This document shows positions 8,173 through 19,659 of a stretch of 64,000 nucleotides of DNA, in pieces. The notes beneath the pieces were generated by a model. The model did not search any database, had not been told where the DNA came from, and was given only the letters and a program-made list of their open reading frames with translations. Position numbers and translations under genes: made by a program. The DNA comes from Planctomycetaceae bacterium (GTDB lineage Bacteria > Planctomycetota > Planctomycetia > Planctomycetales > Planctomycetaceae): assembly GCA_019636285.1 (NCBI GenBank), contig JAHBXV010000001.1, positions 1 to 64,000 of the forward strand, read 5' to 3'. Numbering within the stretch: position 1 is the first letter of the stretch; each line of letters opens with the position of its first letter.

Positions 8173-10011
8173 ATGACGATTTCCGCCACCGCTTCCGCGG
8201 CGCCGGTCGCCGATTCTTCGGACGTAGAGTTCCTGAAGTCCCTCAAATGGCAGCCGGGGACCGACGCTGAACTCCGTCGAGCGGCTGCCCAAGGCGACGT
8301 CGCCTCGTTCCTCAAGCTGTGGTGCCGGCAGGCATCCGCCTCTCCGCGACTGCCGGACGAATGGCTGGCGTCCTGGGGGCATGTCGAAGGAGCCGATGAC
8401 GCGCTGACATCCCTCTTTGCCAGCCGCCTCCCCACCGGACGGCGATCGTCCAAAACGGCCATCCATGCATCGCCGGGCTGGGGAGTTCGCGTCGAAGCCT
8501 TTCTCAAACGCCTCCGTTCGAGCGATGCGCCGGCCGATGCGATCGTCCTGCTGGTGGGTGCCGAACTGTGCGCGCGGCTGGCGCGAGCGGGCGACACCGA
8601 GAACTTGTGGCCGGTCTGGCGAGCCGTCCTTGAGGCGGCTCGGTCACATCAACCGGCCCGCAACGCCATTCCCTCGACACGGTTCGACCTGAAACTCGTC
8701 GAACAGGGCGAACTTCCGTATGTGCTGGGGACCGTCTTCGCCCCGCTCGCGGAATCGGCCGCGTGGAGCAGAGCGGGTAAGAAATTCCTGATCGAGGAGT
8801 TGGTGGGACGGACCGACTCCGATGGGACGCCGCATGCCGAGTTGTTGCCGGTCCTGCCAGGCTGGATCGCCTCGCTGGCTCGCGCGACGGGCTGGTCGCG
8901 CTGGGCGGGGATACCGCTTTGGACTGGCGACGCCGAGGGGATGCTCGAATCGCTGTGGGAACGTGCGATTCCTCTCTGTCAACACGACGGCCGATTGTCT
9001 CTCAGCAATGGCCATCCGGTCAGCCCGCTTCCCGTCCTGCGATGGGGTGCGACCACGCTCGAACTGGCCTCGGGGGCCACGTCTGCGTTACTCGCTAACT
9101 TGTCTCGGCCACAAACCCGTCGGCCAGCCGGCCGGAGTCGCAGCAGCAGCGGTGGGGGGCTGATGCCTTCGAGCCAGTCGGACTGGGCTCGGTTGGCCGT
9201 TCTGCGCAGCGACTGGAGTCCGCAAGCCGATTCCGTCGTCGTTTCGCATCATCAGTCGGCCCCCGGGCTCGAAGTCGCCATCGGTGGATTTCCCATTTTG
9301 CAGGGTCCGTGGCAACTGGAATTGCAGGCGGGATCGACCGTCCTGGAACTGGCTGACGAGTGGTCCTGTGTCTGCTGGCAGTCCGACGCCGATCTCGACT
9401 ACGCCGAATTGCAGATGGTTGGCCCGAAAAACTGCCGCGTGGAACGGCAGGTCTTGCTGTCGCGAACCGAGCAGTTCCTGATCCTGGCGGATACGATTCG
9501 CAATGCTCCTGGCGAGCCGCTGTGCGTCAAATCGACGCTGCCGCTGGCACCTGGAGTTACCTTCCAGCCCGAAAAATCGTCCCGGGAAGGATGGCTGCAA
9601 GCCGACCGTCGCCGCGCACGGCTGTTGCCGCTGGCCTATCCGATCGACCGCGTGTTGAGCACGCCGCATAAGTTGACATCGTTACCGGGCGGCCTGGAAT
9701 TCGAATACCGCGTTGCGGGTCGCGGACTGTTCGCGCCCATCATCATCGACTGGAATCCGAATCGATCGCGCGCGGCCGTGGAATGGCGGGCGCTCACCGT
9801 CACCGAGAACAGCAAGATCGTCCCGGCCGGTCACGCCGCCGGCTATCGCGCTCGCCTCGGCAAGTTGCAGTTACTCCTCTATCGCAGCCTCAAGACGCCT
9901 CAGTTCCCGCGAGCCGTGCTGGGCCACCATACGAATTCGGAAACGGTGATTGCCACGTTCGGCAAAGACGGAACCGCCGAGCCTCTGCTGACGGTCGATG
10001 ACGACGAGTGA
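8173..10011 (+). CDS. Conserved-looking protein of unknown function
   Basis: 612 aa from the Met at 8173 (MTISATASAAPVADSS). The frame is open to 8026 but the extra 49 residues are compositionally odd. The N-terminal half looks alpha-helical with few motifs. The C-terminal half, from about residue 330, is beta-rich (QGPWQLELQAGSTVLELADE, then a stretch with RVEQ-like and FLILADTIRN strands). That pattern is reminiscent of the C-terminal beta-sandwich of heparinase II/III-like polysaccharide lyases, but I cannot identify catalytic residues. No signal peptide is seen, so it is probably cytoplasmic. It is monocistronic, facing the esterase gene across a minus-strand terminator. Confidence 0.75.
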   Translation: MTISATASAAPVADSSDVEFLKSLKWQPGTDAELRRAAAQGDVASFLKLWCRQASASPRLPDEWLASWGHVEGADDALTSLFASRLPTGRRSSKTAIHASPGWGVRVEAFLKRLRSSDAPADAIVLLVGAELCARLARAGDTENLWPVWRAVLEAARSHQPARNAIPSTRFDLKLVEQGELPYVLGTVFAPLAESAAWSRAGKKFLIEELVGRTDSDGTPHAELLPVLPGWIASLARATGWSRWAGIPLWTGDAEGMLESLWERAIPLCQHDGRLSLSNGHPVSPLPVLRWGATTLELASGATSALLANLSRPQTRRPAGRSRSSSGGGLMPSSQSDWARLAVLRSDWSPQADSVVVSHHQSAPGLEVAIGGFPILQGPWQLELQAGSTVLELADEWSCVCWQSDADLDYAELQMVGPKNCRVERQVLLSRTEQFLILADTIRNAPGEPLCVKSTLPLAPGVTFQPEKSSREGWLQADRRRARLLPLAYPIDRVLSTPHKLTSLPGGLEFEYRVAGRGLFAPIIIDWNPNRSRAAVEWRALTVTENSKIVPAGHAAGYRARLGKLQLLLYRSLKTPQFPRAVLGHHTNSETVIATFGKDGTAEPLLTVDDDE

Positions 10012-10022
10012 ACACCGCTATG

Positions 10023-10062
10023 AAAAAAGAAGCTGGGATACGCCGAACGGCTATCCCAGCTT
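10023..10062 (-). terminator. Rho-independent terminator of the esterase/SMP-30 gene
   Basis: On the minus strand an 11-bp perfect stem AAGCTGGGATA/TATCCCAGCTT (10052-10062 with 10030-10040) has a small inner GCC/GGC pairing and is followed by CTTTTTT. It lies 17 bp past the stop codon at 10079. The T-tract is only on the minus side, so it serves that gene; the stem might also stop the convergent plus-strand transcript. Confidence 0.88.
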
Positions 10063-10078
10063 CCGTTGCGGCCGTTAA

Positions 10079-11818
<1,740 letters not shown>

Positions 11819-11878
11819 AGAATGATCGTCCTGGTGGAATCTCAACGGCAGCGCTCTGTCAATGTTAATAATTTGGAT

Positions 11879-11953
11879 GTGCGCCACTGGCTTCGCCAGT
11901 GCATCTTTTTTTGAATGAAAGACTTAATACGCACTGGCAGAGCCAGTGGCACA
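11879..11953. repeat. REP-like inverted pair of self-complementary units
   Basis: Two copies of a palindromic unit are inverted relative to each other: GCCACTGGCTTCGCCAGTGC (within 11879-11902) and GCACTGGCAGAGCCAGTGGC (11931-11950), separated by an A/T-rich 28-bp spacer. Each half also folds on itself (CACTGGC...GCCAGTG). It sits between the ThuA gene and the esterase gene. This is characteristic of REP/BIME-type intergenic repeats. Confidence 0.7.
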
Positions 11954-11985
11954 CGAAAGTCAAGTCCTGACAGAACCGTAGGCTG

Positions 11986-12855
11986 CTATTCGATGCTCTG
12001 AGTCGCCTCGGCCGATGGAAACGTGGTCGGAGGCTTAAGCGTCACTTGACCCGTAGCGGCCCACTCGGCCCCTCGCTGCAATGTCGTGACGAAACCCGCG
12101 CACTTCATGGCTTCCACCGAGTGACCCAGCGCCGTGTGGAACACGCGACCCTTGCCATAGTCGAGCGCGAACAGAAGTGGCTCGTGTTCGCCTGTTCCGC
12201 CGGTCGCGGGATCCGAATAGGCCGTCGCCAGGACCGTGATGTTCTTCGCCGGCCCGCGCAGGCGGTCGTAAAGTTCGTCGGCAACGTGCATCCACTTCGC
12301 CGGCAGTCCGGCAATAATGGGATGGTCCGTGTTGATGTGCTCAACCACGAATGCATGCTGCTTGCCATGGCTGCCACCGCGGCCGGGTGACTCATCGCGA
12401 ACGATCTTGCCGTCTCGCAGCCGCAGGTACGGCCCGTCCTTCTCGGTTCGGCCGCCCCAACCGCCGAGGCCGATCATCTCGTTATAGGCGGGCCATTCCG
12501 GGAAGGCATTGTTCGCCGCGTGAACGCAGACGAAGCCGCCGCCCGCCGCCAAGTATTCTTCGAATTTCCGCTGGGTTTCTTCCGGCCACGGCTTGCCGTT
12601 GTAGTTGGAGACGACGACATCGTACGCACGGAACGGCGGATCGAATCCCTCGGTCTCGTCGGGCGGTGCGGTGACGACATCCACCTTGAACCGCCCGGTT
12701 TGCTCCAAAATCGACTTCAAGACCGGCGTTGTCCCCTTCCAGTTGTGGTTGTTCTGACCATCAATCAGCAACGCACGAATGGGCGCATCATTGGCAGCCG
12801 AAACAGATCCCAGACACACCAAGGAAAACAATGCGAAGAGACCAAGACGGATCAT
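11986..12855 (-). CDS. Secreted ThuA-domain protein
   Basis: 289 aa from the Met at 12855 (MIRLGLFALFSLVCLGSVSA), which gives a clean signal peptide; the frame is open 41 codons further upstream without coding character. The ThuA-like domain occupies most of the protein: IRALLIDGQNNHNWKGTTPVL, VVSNYNGKPWPEETQRKFEEY, GGFVCVHAANNAFPEWPAYN, then HPIIAGLPAKWMHVADELYD and GRVFHTALGHSVEAMKCAGF. Family knowledge: these are glutamine-amidotransferase-like folds linked to trehalose or other sugar utilisation, abundant in Planctomycetes, with uncertain catalytic activity. The esterase/SMP-30 gene lies downstream after a REP-like repeat. Confidence 0.88.
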   Translation of the reverse strand: MIRLGLFALFSLVCLGSVSAANDAPIRALLIDGQNNHNWKGTTPVLKSILEQTGRFKVDVVTAPPDETEGFDPPFRAYDVVVSNYNGKPWPEETQRKFEEYLAAGGGFVCVHAANNAFPEWPAYNEMIGLGGWGGRTEKDGPYLRLRDGKIVRDESPGRGGSHGKQHAFVVEHINTDHPIIAGLPAKWMHVADELYDRLRGPAKNITVLATAYSDPATGGTGEHEPLLFALDYGKGRVFHTALGHSVEAMKCAGFVTTLQRGAEWAATGQVTLKPPTTFPSAEATQSIE

Positions 12856-13221
12856 CGGGCACCTCAAGCAGGTTCGTCGGGAGGTTACTTCGTCAGCGTG
12901 CCTGTTCAAGCGGCAACCACTGGCACACAGAGCGTACCTGTGTCCAGGCGCCAGGTCGAGCGGGCCAAGGAGCCGCAAGTACCAGGTGACGGCATAGAAA
13001 AACGGGTGGCACGCCCTGAAGGCTTTGCAAAAGGGCGTGGTCTTCCGTCGCCACCGGGTTAACTCGACCGCATGCCATCGTCATCAGACGAGCCCACGCC
13101 CTTCGAAGACACCGGGCGTGCCACCACTTCGCGTCGGGTTCCGATTTGACCGTTCTTTCACCATAATGCCCCACACGTCTGAAGAGAGACCGAGTCGGAA
13201 CTGTGGGAGCGCTCGCAAGCG
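12856..13221. other. Divergent intergenic region carrying a nested REP-like repeat
   Basis: 366 bp between the divergently transcribed ThuA and glucosidase genes. Its main content is the nested inverted repeat at 13005-13125. No clear sigma-70 promoter is visible on either side. Confidence 0.5.
13005..13125. repeat. Nested double inverted repeat (REP/BIME-like)
   Basis: The outer pair is GGTGGCACGCCC (13005-13016) with GGGCGTGCCACC (13114-13125), 12 bp perfect. The inner pair is AAGGGCGTGG (13031-13040) with CCACGCCCTT (13093-13102), 10 bp perfect. A stem of this form could fold across 121 nt. It is non-coding and lies in the divergent ThuA/glucosidase interval. Confidence 0.7.
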
Positions 13222-15903
13222 ATGGGAACCAAGGCCAGCCTGTCCGCGGAAGAATTGCGACTTCAACAATCGGCAGACCGGACCGCGAACTGGCAGCGCT
13301 GGGGCCCGTATCTCTCCGAACGGCAATGGGGAACCGTTCGCGAGGACTACTCCGAATACGGCGAATGCTGGAGTTATTTCCCGCACGATCACGCCCGCAG
13401 CCGGGCCTATCGGTGGGGCGAAGACGGTCTTCTGGGCATTACCGATCGGCAATGCCGACTCTGCTTCGGCCTCGCGCTCTGGAACGAGCAAGACTCGATT
13501 CTCAAAGAACGGCTTTTCGGTCTCACTGGGCCGGAAGGGAATCATGGCGAAGACGTCAAAGAGCTCTACTACTACCTCGACTCGACCCCGACCCATTCGT
13601 ACATGAAGGGACTCTACAAGTACCCGCAGGGCGCCTATCCGTACGGCGAACTGGTGAACAAGAACCGGCAGGCCGGCAAGTTGGCCCCGGAGTACGAACT
13701 GCTCGATACCGGCTTGTTTCGCGAGAACCGGTATTTCGATGTCATTGCCGAGTACGCCAAATCATCGCCCGATGACATCCTGATCCGGCTGACGCTCATC
13801 AACCGCGGTCCCGAGACGGCACGGCTGCATGTCGTCCCGACGCTCTGGTTCCGCAACAGCTGGTCGTGGGGTTGCACGCACGAAGGCTGCGAAGTCAAGC
13901 CGCGACTGATGCTTAATGCCGAGGGGTCTGTCGACGCCGATCACGCCACGCTGGGACGCTATCGGTTCGCGTTCGCACCGGGCCCGGACGGTCAGCGTCC
14001 CCGGGTGATGTTCACCGAAAACGAGACGAACTTTCAGCGGCTGTTCGGTGAAGCGGGACCACCCGTCGCCGCGAAAGATGCCTTTCACGATGCCGTCATT
14101 CATGGCGATTCCCTGGCGCTGACGCGCCGCGTCGGCACGCGGGCTGCCCCCTGGTACAAACTCACTCTTCCCTCCGGCGGCCAGTGCGTGCTCCGGCTGC
14201 GCCTCTCGTCAAAAGACGTTGCCACGGACGACCCGTTCGGCCCGGAGTTCGAAAAGACCTTCACGCGCCGCCATGACGAAGCCGATGCGTTCTATCGCGC
14301 GAAGATTCCGGACTCTGCCAGTGCCGAAGAGGCAAGTGTCGCGCGGCAGGCCTATGCCGGCCTCTTATGGACGAAGCAGTTCTATCACTACGCCATTGAA
14401 CCATGGCTCGATGGCGACCCTGAACAGCCGACGCCCCCCGCCGCGCGAAAACGTGGCCGCAATCATGACTGGCGGCATCTGTTCAATCGCGACGTCATCT
14501 CGATGCCCGACAAATGGGAATACCCCTGGTACGCCGCCTGGGATCTCGCGTTTCACATGATTCCGATGGCCGCGGTCGATCCCGAGTTCGCCAAGGCGCA
14601 ACTGCTGCTGATGCTGCGCGAATGGTACATGCATCCCAACGGGCAGATTCCCGCCTACGAGTTTGCGTTTTCGGACGTCAACCCGCCGGTCCATGCGTGG
14701 GCCTGCTGGCGGGTCTATAAGCTGACCGGCCGCAAAGGGGCTCGCGACCGTGAGTTCCTCGCGCGGGCGTTTCAGAAGCTGCTCATCAATTTCACATGGT
14801 GGGTCAACCGCAAGGATATCGACGGCAAGCATCTTTTCGCGGGGGGCTTTCTCGGGCTCGACAATATCGGGGTCTTCGATCGCTCGAAACCACTTCCCAC
14901 GGGGGGGCAACTCGAACAGGCCGATGGCACGGCCTGGATGGCATTCTACTGTTCGACCATGCTGGCGATCGCCCTGGAACTGGCTGACGGCGATCCGACC
15001 TATGAAGACGTCGCCAGCAAATTCTTCGAACACTTTGTCGCCATCGCCGATGCGATGAATTGCCTGGGGGGCTCTGGCTTGTGGGACGAAGCCGACGGCT
15101 TCTATTACGACCAGTTGCACACCGAGACGGATTCCCATCGACTCAAGATTCGGTCCATCGTTGGTATTATTCCCTTGTTCGCCGTCGAAGTGCTGGAAGA
15201 CCAGCGTCTCACGAAGGTCCGCGGGTTCCGCCGCCGCATGGACTGGTTCCTCAAGAATCGCCAGGACCTCGCGCGGCATATCTCGTACATGACCGAAGAA
15301 AGCGACGTCGGTGGCACGCATGAACGCCGGCTGCTCGCCATTCCGTCACGCGAGAGGCTGGAAAAGGTTCTTCGTTACGTGTTCGATGAGAACGAATTTC
15401 TCTCGCCGCATGGCGTCAGAGCGCTCTCACGCGTCCATCGCGAGAAGCCCTATGTTTTCAATGCCGGCGGCGAAGAACATCGCGTGGAGTACGTGCCGGC
15501 CGAATCGACCAGCGGTATGTTCGGCGGCAACTCGAACTGGCGCGGCCCGCTGTGGTTCCCGGTCAACTATCTGCTGGTCGAAGCACTCGAGCGCTATCAC
15601 TATTTCTATGGGGATTCGCTGCTGGTCGAATTTCCGACCGGTTCCGGGAATCGAATCACGCTGCATCAGGCCGCCTGCGAACTGAGCGCGCGGCTGCAAT
15701 CGCTATTTCTTCCGGACAAGGACGGCCACCGCCCCTGTCACGGGGGCGAACCCCTGTATGCCCGCGATCCGCACTGGCGCGACCTGGTTTTGTTTTACGA
15801 ATACTTTGACGGCGACACCGGTCGTGGCGTGGGGGCCAGCCATCAGACCGGATGGACCGCCCTGGTGGCGAAGCTCATTGGCCTCGCGTGTAAGGATCGC
15901 TGA
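13222..15903 (+). CDS. Glucosidase-like glycoside hydrolase (GH63/MGH1-like (alpha/alpha)6 barrel)
   Basis: 893 aa, no signal peptide, so cytoplasmic. The N-terminus (QRWGPYLSERQWGTVREDYS, YGECWSYFPHDHARSRAYRW) and the long central barrel match proteins annotated as glucosidase or mannosylglycerate-hydrolase-like (MGH1) within the GH63 clan. Signature segments are DKWEYPWYAAWDLAFHMIPM, LLLMLREWYMHPNGQIPAYE, WWVNRKDIDGKHLFAGGFLG, SGMFGGNSNWRGPLWFPVNY and GASHQTGWTALVAKLIG. By family analogy the Asp in AAWDLAFH and a later Glu are the likely acid/base pair. It presumably hydrolyses an alpha-glucosidic or mannosyl-type compatible-solute or oligosaccharide substrate. The length is near the usual 880-900 aa. 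It is monocistronic. Confidence 0.88.
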   Translation: MGTKASLSAEELRLQQSADRTANWQRWGPYLSERQWGTVREDYSEYGECWSYFPHDHARSRAYRWGEDGLLGITDRQCRLCFGLALWNEQDSILKERLFGLTGPEGNHGEDVKELYYYLDSTPTHSYMKGLYKYPQGAYPYGELVNKNRQAGKLAPEYELLDTGLFRENRYFDVIAEYAKSSPDDILIRLTLINRGPETARLHVVPTLWFRNSWSWGCTHEGCEVKPRLMLNAEGSVDADHATLGRYRFAFAPGPDGQRPRVMFTENETNFQRLFGEAGPPVAAKDAFHDAVIHGDSLALTRRVGTRAAPWYKLTLPSGGQCVLRLRLSSKDVATDDPFGPEFEKTFTRRHDEADAFYRAKIPDSASAEEASVARQAYAGLLWTKQFYHYAIEPWLDGDPEQPTPPAARKRGRNHDWRHLFNRDVISMPDKWEYPWYAAWDLAFHMIPMAAVDPEFAKAQLLLMLREWYMHPNGQIPAYEFAFSDVNPPVHAWACWRVYKLTGRKGARDREFLARAFQKLLINFTWWVNRKDIDGKHLFAGGFLGLDNIGVFDRSKPLPTGGQLEQADGTAWMAFYCSTMLAIALELADGDPTYEDVASKFFEHFVAIADAMNCLGGSGLWDEADGFYYDQLHTETDSHRLKIRSIVGIIPLFAVEVLEDQRLTKVRGFRRRMDWFLKNRQDLARHISYMTEESDVGGTHERRLLAIPSRERLEKVLRYVFDENEFLSPHGVRALSRVHREKPYVFNAGGEEHRVEYVPAESTSGMFGGNSNWRGPLWFPVNYLLVEALERYHYFYGDSLLVEFPTGSGNRITLHQAACELSARLQSLFLPDKDGHRPCHGGEPLYARDPHWRDLVLFYEYFDGDTGRGVGASHQTGWTALVAKLIGLACKDR

Positions 15904-15935
15904 TCGCACTCATACGATGGATCGACGTTAGTTGG

Positions 15936-17090
15936 TCAGCCGTCGTTGCTCGACAAGAGACACGCTGTCCCCATGCCGCCCCCCACACAGAGAGCGGCAG
16001 CGGCGCGGGTCACGTCACCACTGGCAATCCGCCAGGCCAGATGGACCACCAGCCGGGCTCCGCTCGCGCCGATGGGGTGCCCGAGAGCAATGGCTCCCCC
16101 TTCCGGATTCACTCGGTCCGAATCGCAACCGAGTTCCCGCAGGCAGGCCAGCGTCTGTGCCGCAAACGCCTCGTTGATCTCGATCTGATCGAGTTGCTCA
16201 AAGTCCAGCTTTTGTCGCTCCAGGAGAGAGCGAAGCGCATGAACCGGTCCCAGACCCATCGCCGCAGGATCACAGCCGACAGTAAGCGCGTCATCCCACA
16301 AGCACAGGACGGGCCATCCTTCGCGTTGGGCAATGTCACGCCGCGTCAGCACCACCAGTGCCGCACCGTCGTTGATTCCACTCGCATTCCCGGCGGTGAC
16401 CGTTCCCCCGGCGCGAAACGATGGTTTGAGCTTCGCGAGATCTGCCGGTTTCGAATCTGGTCGCGGGTGCTCGTCCGCCGTTAAATCGAAGGTTGGCACC
16501 AGTTCGTCGGCAAAGATCCCTGCCTCGGCTGCCGTCGCATAAAATTGCTGGCTGCGGAGTGCCCAGGCGTCCTGCTCATCGCGCGACAAGTCGTACTTCA
16601 CCGCCAGGTCTTCGGCCTGCTCGCCCATATGCCGACCGTCGAACGCATCGCGCAGGCCGTCGCTGAGGATCGAATCGACCAGCGTGGCATCGCCGAGCTT
16701 CAATCCCTGCCTCGCACGCGGCAACAAGTAGGCGGCCTGCGACATCGACTCGACTCCGCCGCACAGGACCGTCTCGGCTTCACCCGTCTTGATGAGCTGC
16801 GAGGCCAGGCGAATCGACTCGAGCCCCGATCCGCACATCATGTTGATGGTGACCGCAGGCCGATTGACGGGAATCCCCGCGCGGATGCCAATCTGCCGGG
16901 CGATATTCATCCCCTGCCCCGCACCCAGCACGTTGCCGATCAGAACCTGGTCAATCTTCTCAGCCGGCACGACGTTCAAGACAGCCTTTGCGACGACCTC
17001 ACCCAGGTCGGCACAACTGCGATCTTTCAGCTTTCCGAGAAAACGTCCCACGGGAGTTCTTCGCGCGGCAACGAGACAGAGTTCGCTCAT
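15936..17090 (-). CDS. Acetyl-CoA acetyltransferase (thiolase)
   Basis: 384 aa, complete. Catalytic Cys86 lies in [14 protein letters not shown]. The His motif is [19 protein letters not shown], and the second Cys is in [15 protein letters not shown]. It interconverts two acetyl-CoA and acetoacetyl-CoA (or acts on slightly longer 3-ketoacyl-CoA). It is the third gene of a minus-strand operon: its ATG is 24 bp after the CoA-transferase stop, with the SDR gene upstream. Together these can activate and cleave acetoacetate, or with the reductase work in the 3-hydroxybutyryl direction. Confidence 0.93.
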   Translation of the reverse strand: MSELCLVAARRTPVGRFLGKLKDRSCADLGEVVAKAVLNVVPAEKIDQVLIGNVLGAGQGMNIARQIGIRAGIPVNRPAVTINMMCGSGLESIRLASQLIKTGEAETVLCGGVESMSQAAYLLPRARQGLKLGDATLVDSILSDGLRDAFDGRHMGEQAEDLAVKYDLSRDEQDAWALRSQQFYATAAEAGIFADELVPTFDLTADEHPRPDSKPADLAKLKPSFRAGGTVTAGNASGINDGAALVVLTRRDIAQREGWPVLCLWDDALTVGCDPAAMGLGPVHALRSLLERQKLDFEQLDQIEINEAFAAQTLACLRELGCDSDRVNPEGGAIALGHPIGASGARLVVHLAWRIASGDVTRAAAALCVGGGMGTACLLSSNDG

Positions 17091-17114
17091 GGTTCGATGA
17101 CCCGAATAAACGTT

Positions 17115-18689
17115 TCAAGGCCCGTTCGATCCAGTCGAAGTGACCGCATCAAAACAGCGCGCGGGCATCAGGGCAACTTCGCGGACAATCGGCCGAAAGT
17201 CCATCTGGGCGAGGACGTCATCGTTCAAGTCGATTCCCGGCGCGATCTCAATCAGTTCCAGGCCCCCTTCAACGAGGCGAAAGACCGCGCGCTCGGTGAC
17301 ATAAAGCACTTGCTGACCGCGGGCGCGTGCCACCTCGGCCGCAAACGAGAGTTGTTCCACCCGTGCCCGAAACTTGCGATGGCAGCCCTCTCGAACGATG
17401 TGCAGTTTCCCGTGCCGACACGCGACTTCGAGTCCTCCAGAGGTCAGCGTACTGCAGAAGACCAGCCGCCGCGCGCTCTGCGAAATGTTCACGAAACCGC
17501 CGACGCCCGCCAGCCGCGTCCCGAACCGCGAAACATTGACGTTCCCCGTCGCGTCAATCTCAGCCGCCCCAAGAGCTGCGAAGTCGATGCCGCCGCCGTC
17601 ATAAAAATCGAACTGCGACGGCTGATCGACGATTGCCTCCGGATGACGCGACGCCCCAAAGCTGAGACCGCCGGCGGGGACTCCACCAATGGGACCGCTT
17701 TCGACGGTCAGGGTCACGCGATCGAGCAGCCCGCGTTCCCGAGCAACCTGGGCCACCCCCTCGGGCATCCCGATTCCCAGGTTCACGATCGAACCTGGCA
17801 GCAGTTCATCGCACGCCCGACAGGCGATGATGCGGCGGGCGGCGTCCCACGTAGTACCCAAAGCCAATGACGGCTCGTCGTCGCCATCCATCGACTCGGA
17901 CAGGAAATACGACGTGTTAGATGCTTCTGCGAAAGTCTGCTGATGATCCGATTCATCAGCGACGACGATCCGATCAATCAATACTCCCGGTACGCGAACC
18001 GTGTGCGGTGGTGCAGCATGTACGAGAATCCGTTTGACCTGGGCGATCACAATGCCGCCACTGTTCCGCGCGGCCTGGGCGATGGGCAGCACCTCACCCA
18101 CGATTGCTTCTTCATCCATGATGAGATTGCCATGGATGTCGGCCGCCGTCCCGCGGATCAGGCCCACATGAACTGGAAACGCCTTATAGAACAGCCATGT
18201 CCGGCCGTCGAGTTCGACGCGTTCCACGAGCCGCGAGGTCGAACGCTTGTTGAGCGCCCCACCGGCATGCGCGGGATCGATGAATGTCCCCAGCCCAACC
18301 TTGGTGATGCACCCTGGTCGCCCGCCTGCGATGTCGCGCAAGAGATGGCAGATCACCCCTTGCGGGAAGTTGTAGGCTTCAATCGCTTCTTCGATGGCCA
18401 GTCGACCAATCCGTGGAGCCAGCCCCCAATGTCCGCCGATGACGCGTTGAAGCAGCCCGGCATGGCCGAGATGATTCAATCCGCGCGACGCACCATCTCC
18501 CTGACCGGCTGCATAGACCAACGTCAGATCGCGCGGTTCGCCCGTCGCCAGGAAGCGTGATTCGATAGCCGACGTGAGCGCCTCCGGATGGGCGGCTCCG
18601 ACGAAGCCACCGCTGACAATCGTCTGCCCGCTGCAAATGAGCGCGACGGCCTCGGCGGCTGAACAGATCTGGCGTTCGCTCCGAGGCAT
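17115..18689 (-). CDS. CoA-transferase, fused alpha and beta subunits (acetate/acetoacetate CoA-transferase type)
   Basis: 524 aa. The start is set by an overlapping stop/start TAATG with the upstream SDR (A of ATG at 18689), giving [22 protein letters not shown] longer open frame upstream overlaps the SDR in another phase and is rejected. The N-terminal CoA-transferase I domain has [14 protein letters not shown]. The C-terminal domain carries the catalytic Glu in [19 protein letters not shown]. It is of the YdiF/propionate CoA-transferase type, with both subunits in one chain. It likely transfers CoA between acyl-CoA and a short-chain acid such as acetoacetate, feeding the thiolase 24 bp downstream. 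Confidence 0.92.
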   Translation of the reverse strand: MPRSERQICSAAEAVALICSGQTIVSGGFVGAAHPEALTSAIESRFLATGEPRDLTLVYAAGQGDGASRGLNHLGHAGLLQRVIGGHWGLAPRIGRLAIEEAIEAYNFPQGVICHLLRDIAGGRPGCITKVGLGTFIDPAHAGGALNKRSTSRLVERVELDGRTWLFYKAFPVHVGLIRGTAADIHGNLIMDEEAIVGEVLPIAQAARNSGGIVIAQVKRILVHAAPPHTVRVPGVLIDRIVVADESDHQQTFAEASNTSYFLSESMDGDDEPSLALGTTWDAARRIIACRACDELLPGSIVNLGIGMPEGVAQVARERGLLDRVTLTVESGPIGGVPAGGLSFGASRHPEAIVDQPSQFDFYDGGGIDFAALGAAEIDATGNVNVSRFGTRLAGVGGFVNISQSARRLVFCSTLTSGGLEVACRHGKLHIVREGCHRKFRARVEQLSFAAEVARARGQQVLYVTERAVFRLVEGGLELIEIAPGIDLNDDVLAQMDFRPIVREVALMPARCFDAVTSTGSNGP

Positions 18690-19441
18690 TAACCCCACCA
18701 GCCCCCGTTGACGTGAAGCGTCTGGCCCGAGACGTACTTTGCGAGGTCGCTGCACAGGAACAGAATCGCGTTTGCAATGTCGTCGGGTTCCCCGAAGCAT
18801 CCCAGCGGAATGTTCTTGAGCATCTCGCCGCGCACGGCCTCTGGAATGCTGGCACCCATGTCGGTGAGCACGACCCCCGGCGCCACGGCATTCACGGTGA
18901 TCCGCCGCGACGCCAGTTCTTTGCTGAGCACTTTGGTGAGGGCAATTACCCCGGCCTTGGCCGAGGCGTAATTGGCCTGCCCGAAAAAGCCGACAACCGC
19001 TGAGATCGACGCAAGACTCACAATTCTTCCGCCATCGGCCAGCACCTCCGCAGCAGCGCGGCATACACGAAAAACGCCGGTCAGGTTCGTTCTGATGACT
19101 GCCTCCCATTCGTCGTCGGTCATCTTTCGCAACGTGCGATCTCGAATCACGGCCGCGTTGTTGACCAACCCGTGGAGACCGTACCCGTGCTGCCGAATCG
19201 CGGCGAACATCGCGTCGACCTGCTCACGATCGGTGACATCCGCCGGAACAGGAACTGCACGCGAACCAAGTTCGCCGGCCAGTTCTTCAGCGCGCTGCCG
19301 ATTCGCCTGGGACTCGTCGGGAAAGTAATTGATGAAGACGCTTCCCCCGGCCGCGTGCAGCCGTCGAACCGTCGCGGCCCCCAGCCCCTGGCTACCGCCA
19401 GTCACTAGATACGTCTTGCCCGTGAGGTCGATTTCAACCAC
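18689..19441 (-). CDS. Short-chain dehydrogenase/reductase (FabG/PhaB-like 3-oxoacyl reductase)
   Basis: 250 aa, classical SDR. The cofactor motif is TGGSQGLG near residue 15, NNAAV is present, and the catalytic Ser and Tyr-x-x-x-Lys lie in [23 protein letters not shown] motif: [11 protein letters not shown]. The protein ends HVNGGWWG, like other 3-oxoacyl-[ACP/CoA] reductases. It is the first gene of an operon with CoA-transferase (stop and start share one base) and thiolase, so acetoacetyl-CoA or 3-hydroxybutyrate is the likely substrate class. Confidence 0.9.
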   Translation of the reverse strand: MVEIDLTGKTYLVTGGSQGLGAATVRRLHAAGGSVFINYFPDESQANRQRAEELAGELGSRAVPVPADVTDREQVDAMFAAIRQHGYGLHGLVNNAAVIRDRTLRKMTDDEWEAVIRTNLTGVFRVCRAAAEVLADGGRIVSLASISAVVGFFGQANYASAKAGVIALTKVLSKELASRRITVNAVAPGVVLTDMGASIPEAVRGEMLKNIPLGCFGEPDDIANAILFLCSDLAKYVSGQTLHVNGGWWG

Positions 19442-19605
19442 CCGCCCACTCCCGTACGTCGGTGTCGATCGCGATGTTAGTTCGAGGAATCTGCGACTGT
19501 TATCCGCCCCGGCGACACTCCGTGCAATCCTCGTCGGACGGGCAAATCAATCACCGGGGCCAGATGGGCTGACTCGACCTGCTTAAATGAGCCAATTCTT
19601 ACCCG

Positions 19606-19634
19606 TTGACAAAAAACCGACCGGTCGGTATAGT
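19606..19634 (+). promoter_or_regulatory. sigma-70 promoter with embedded palindromic TetR operator
   Basis: TTGACA (19606-19611), a 17-bp spacer, then TATAGT (19629-19634). A perfect 14-bp palindrome ACCGACCGGTCGGT (19616-19629) fills the spacer and touches the -10. It lies 26 bp before the ATG of the TetR gene. A repressor bound there would block RNA polymerase, giving autoregulation of the regulator and the exporter genes behind it. Confidence 0.9.
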
Positions 19635-19659
19635 AAATCAAGCCAATGGGATTGTCGGG

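Noticed and set aside
16545-17870. A 441-codon plus-strand open frame
   Set aside because: Antisense to thiolase and CoA-transferase; no motif, composition typical of a shadow frame.
17115-19109. A longer CoA-transferase start within the SDR gene
   Set aside because: The extra 140 codons overlap the SDR in another frame and read as nonsense. TAATG at 18689 gives a standard start.
19606-19659. A TTG start for the TetR gene
   Set aside because: The TTG is the first three bases of the -35 hexamer; the ATG at 19660 lies behind the promoter.
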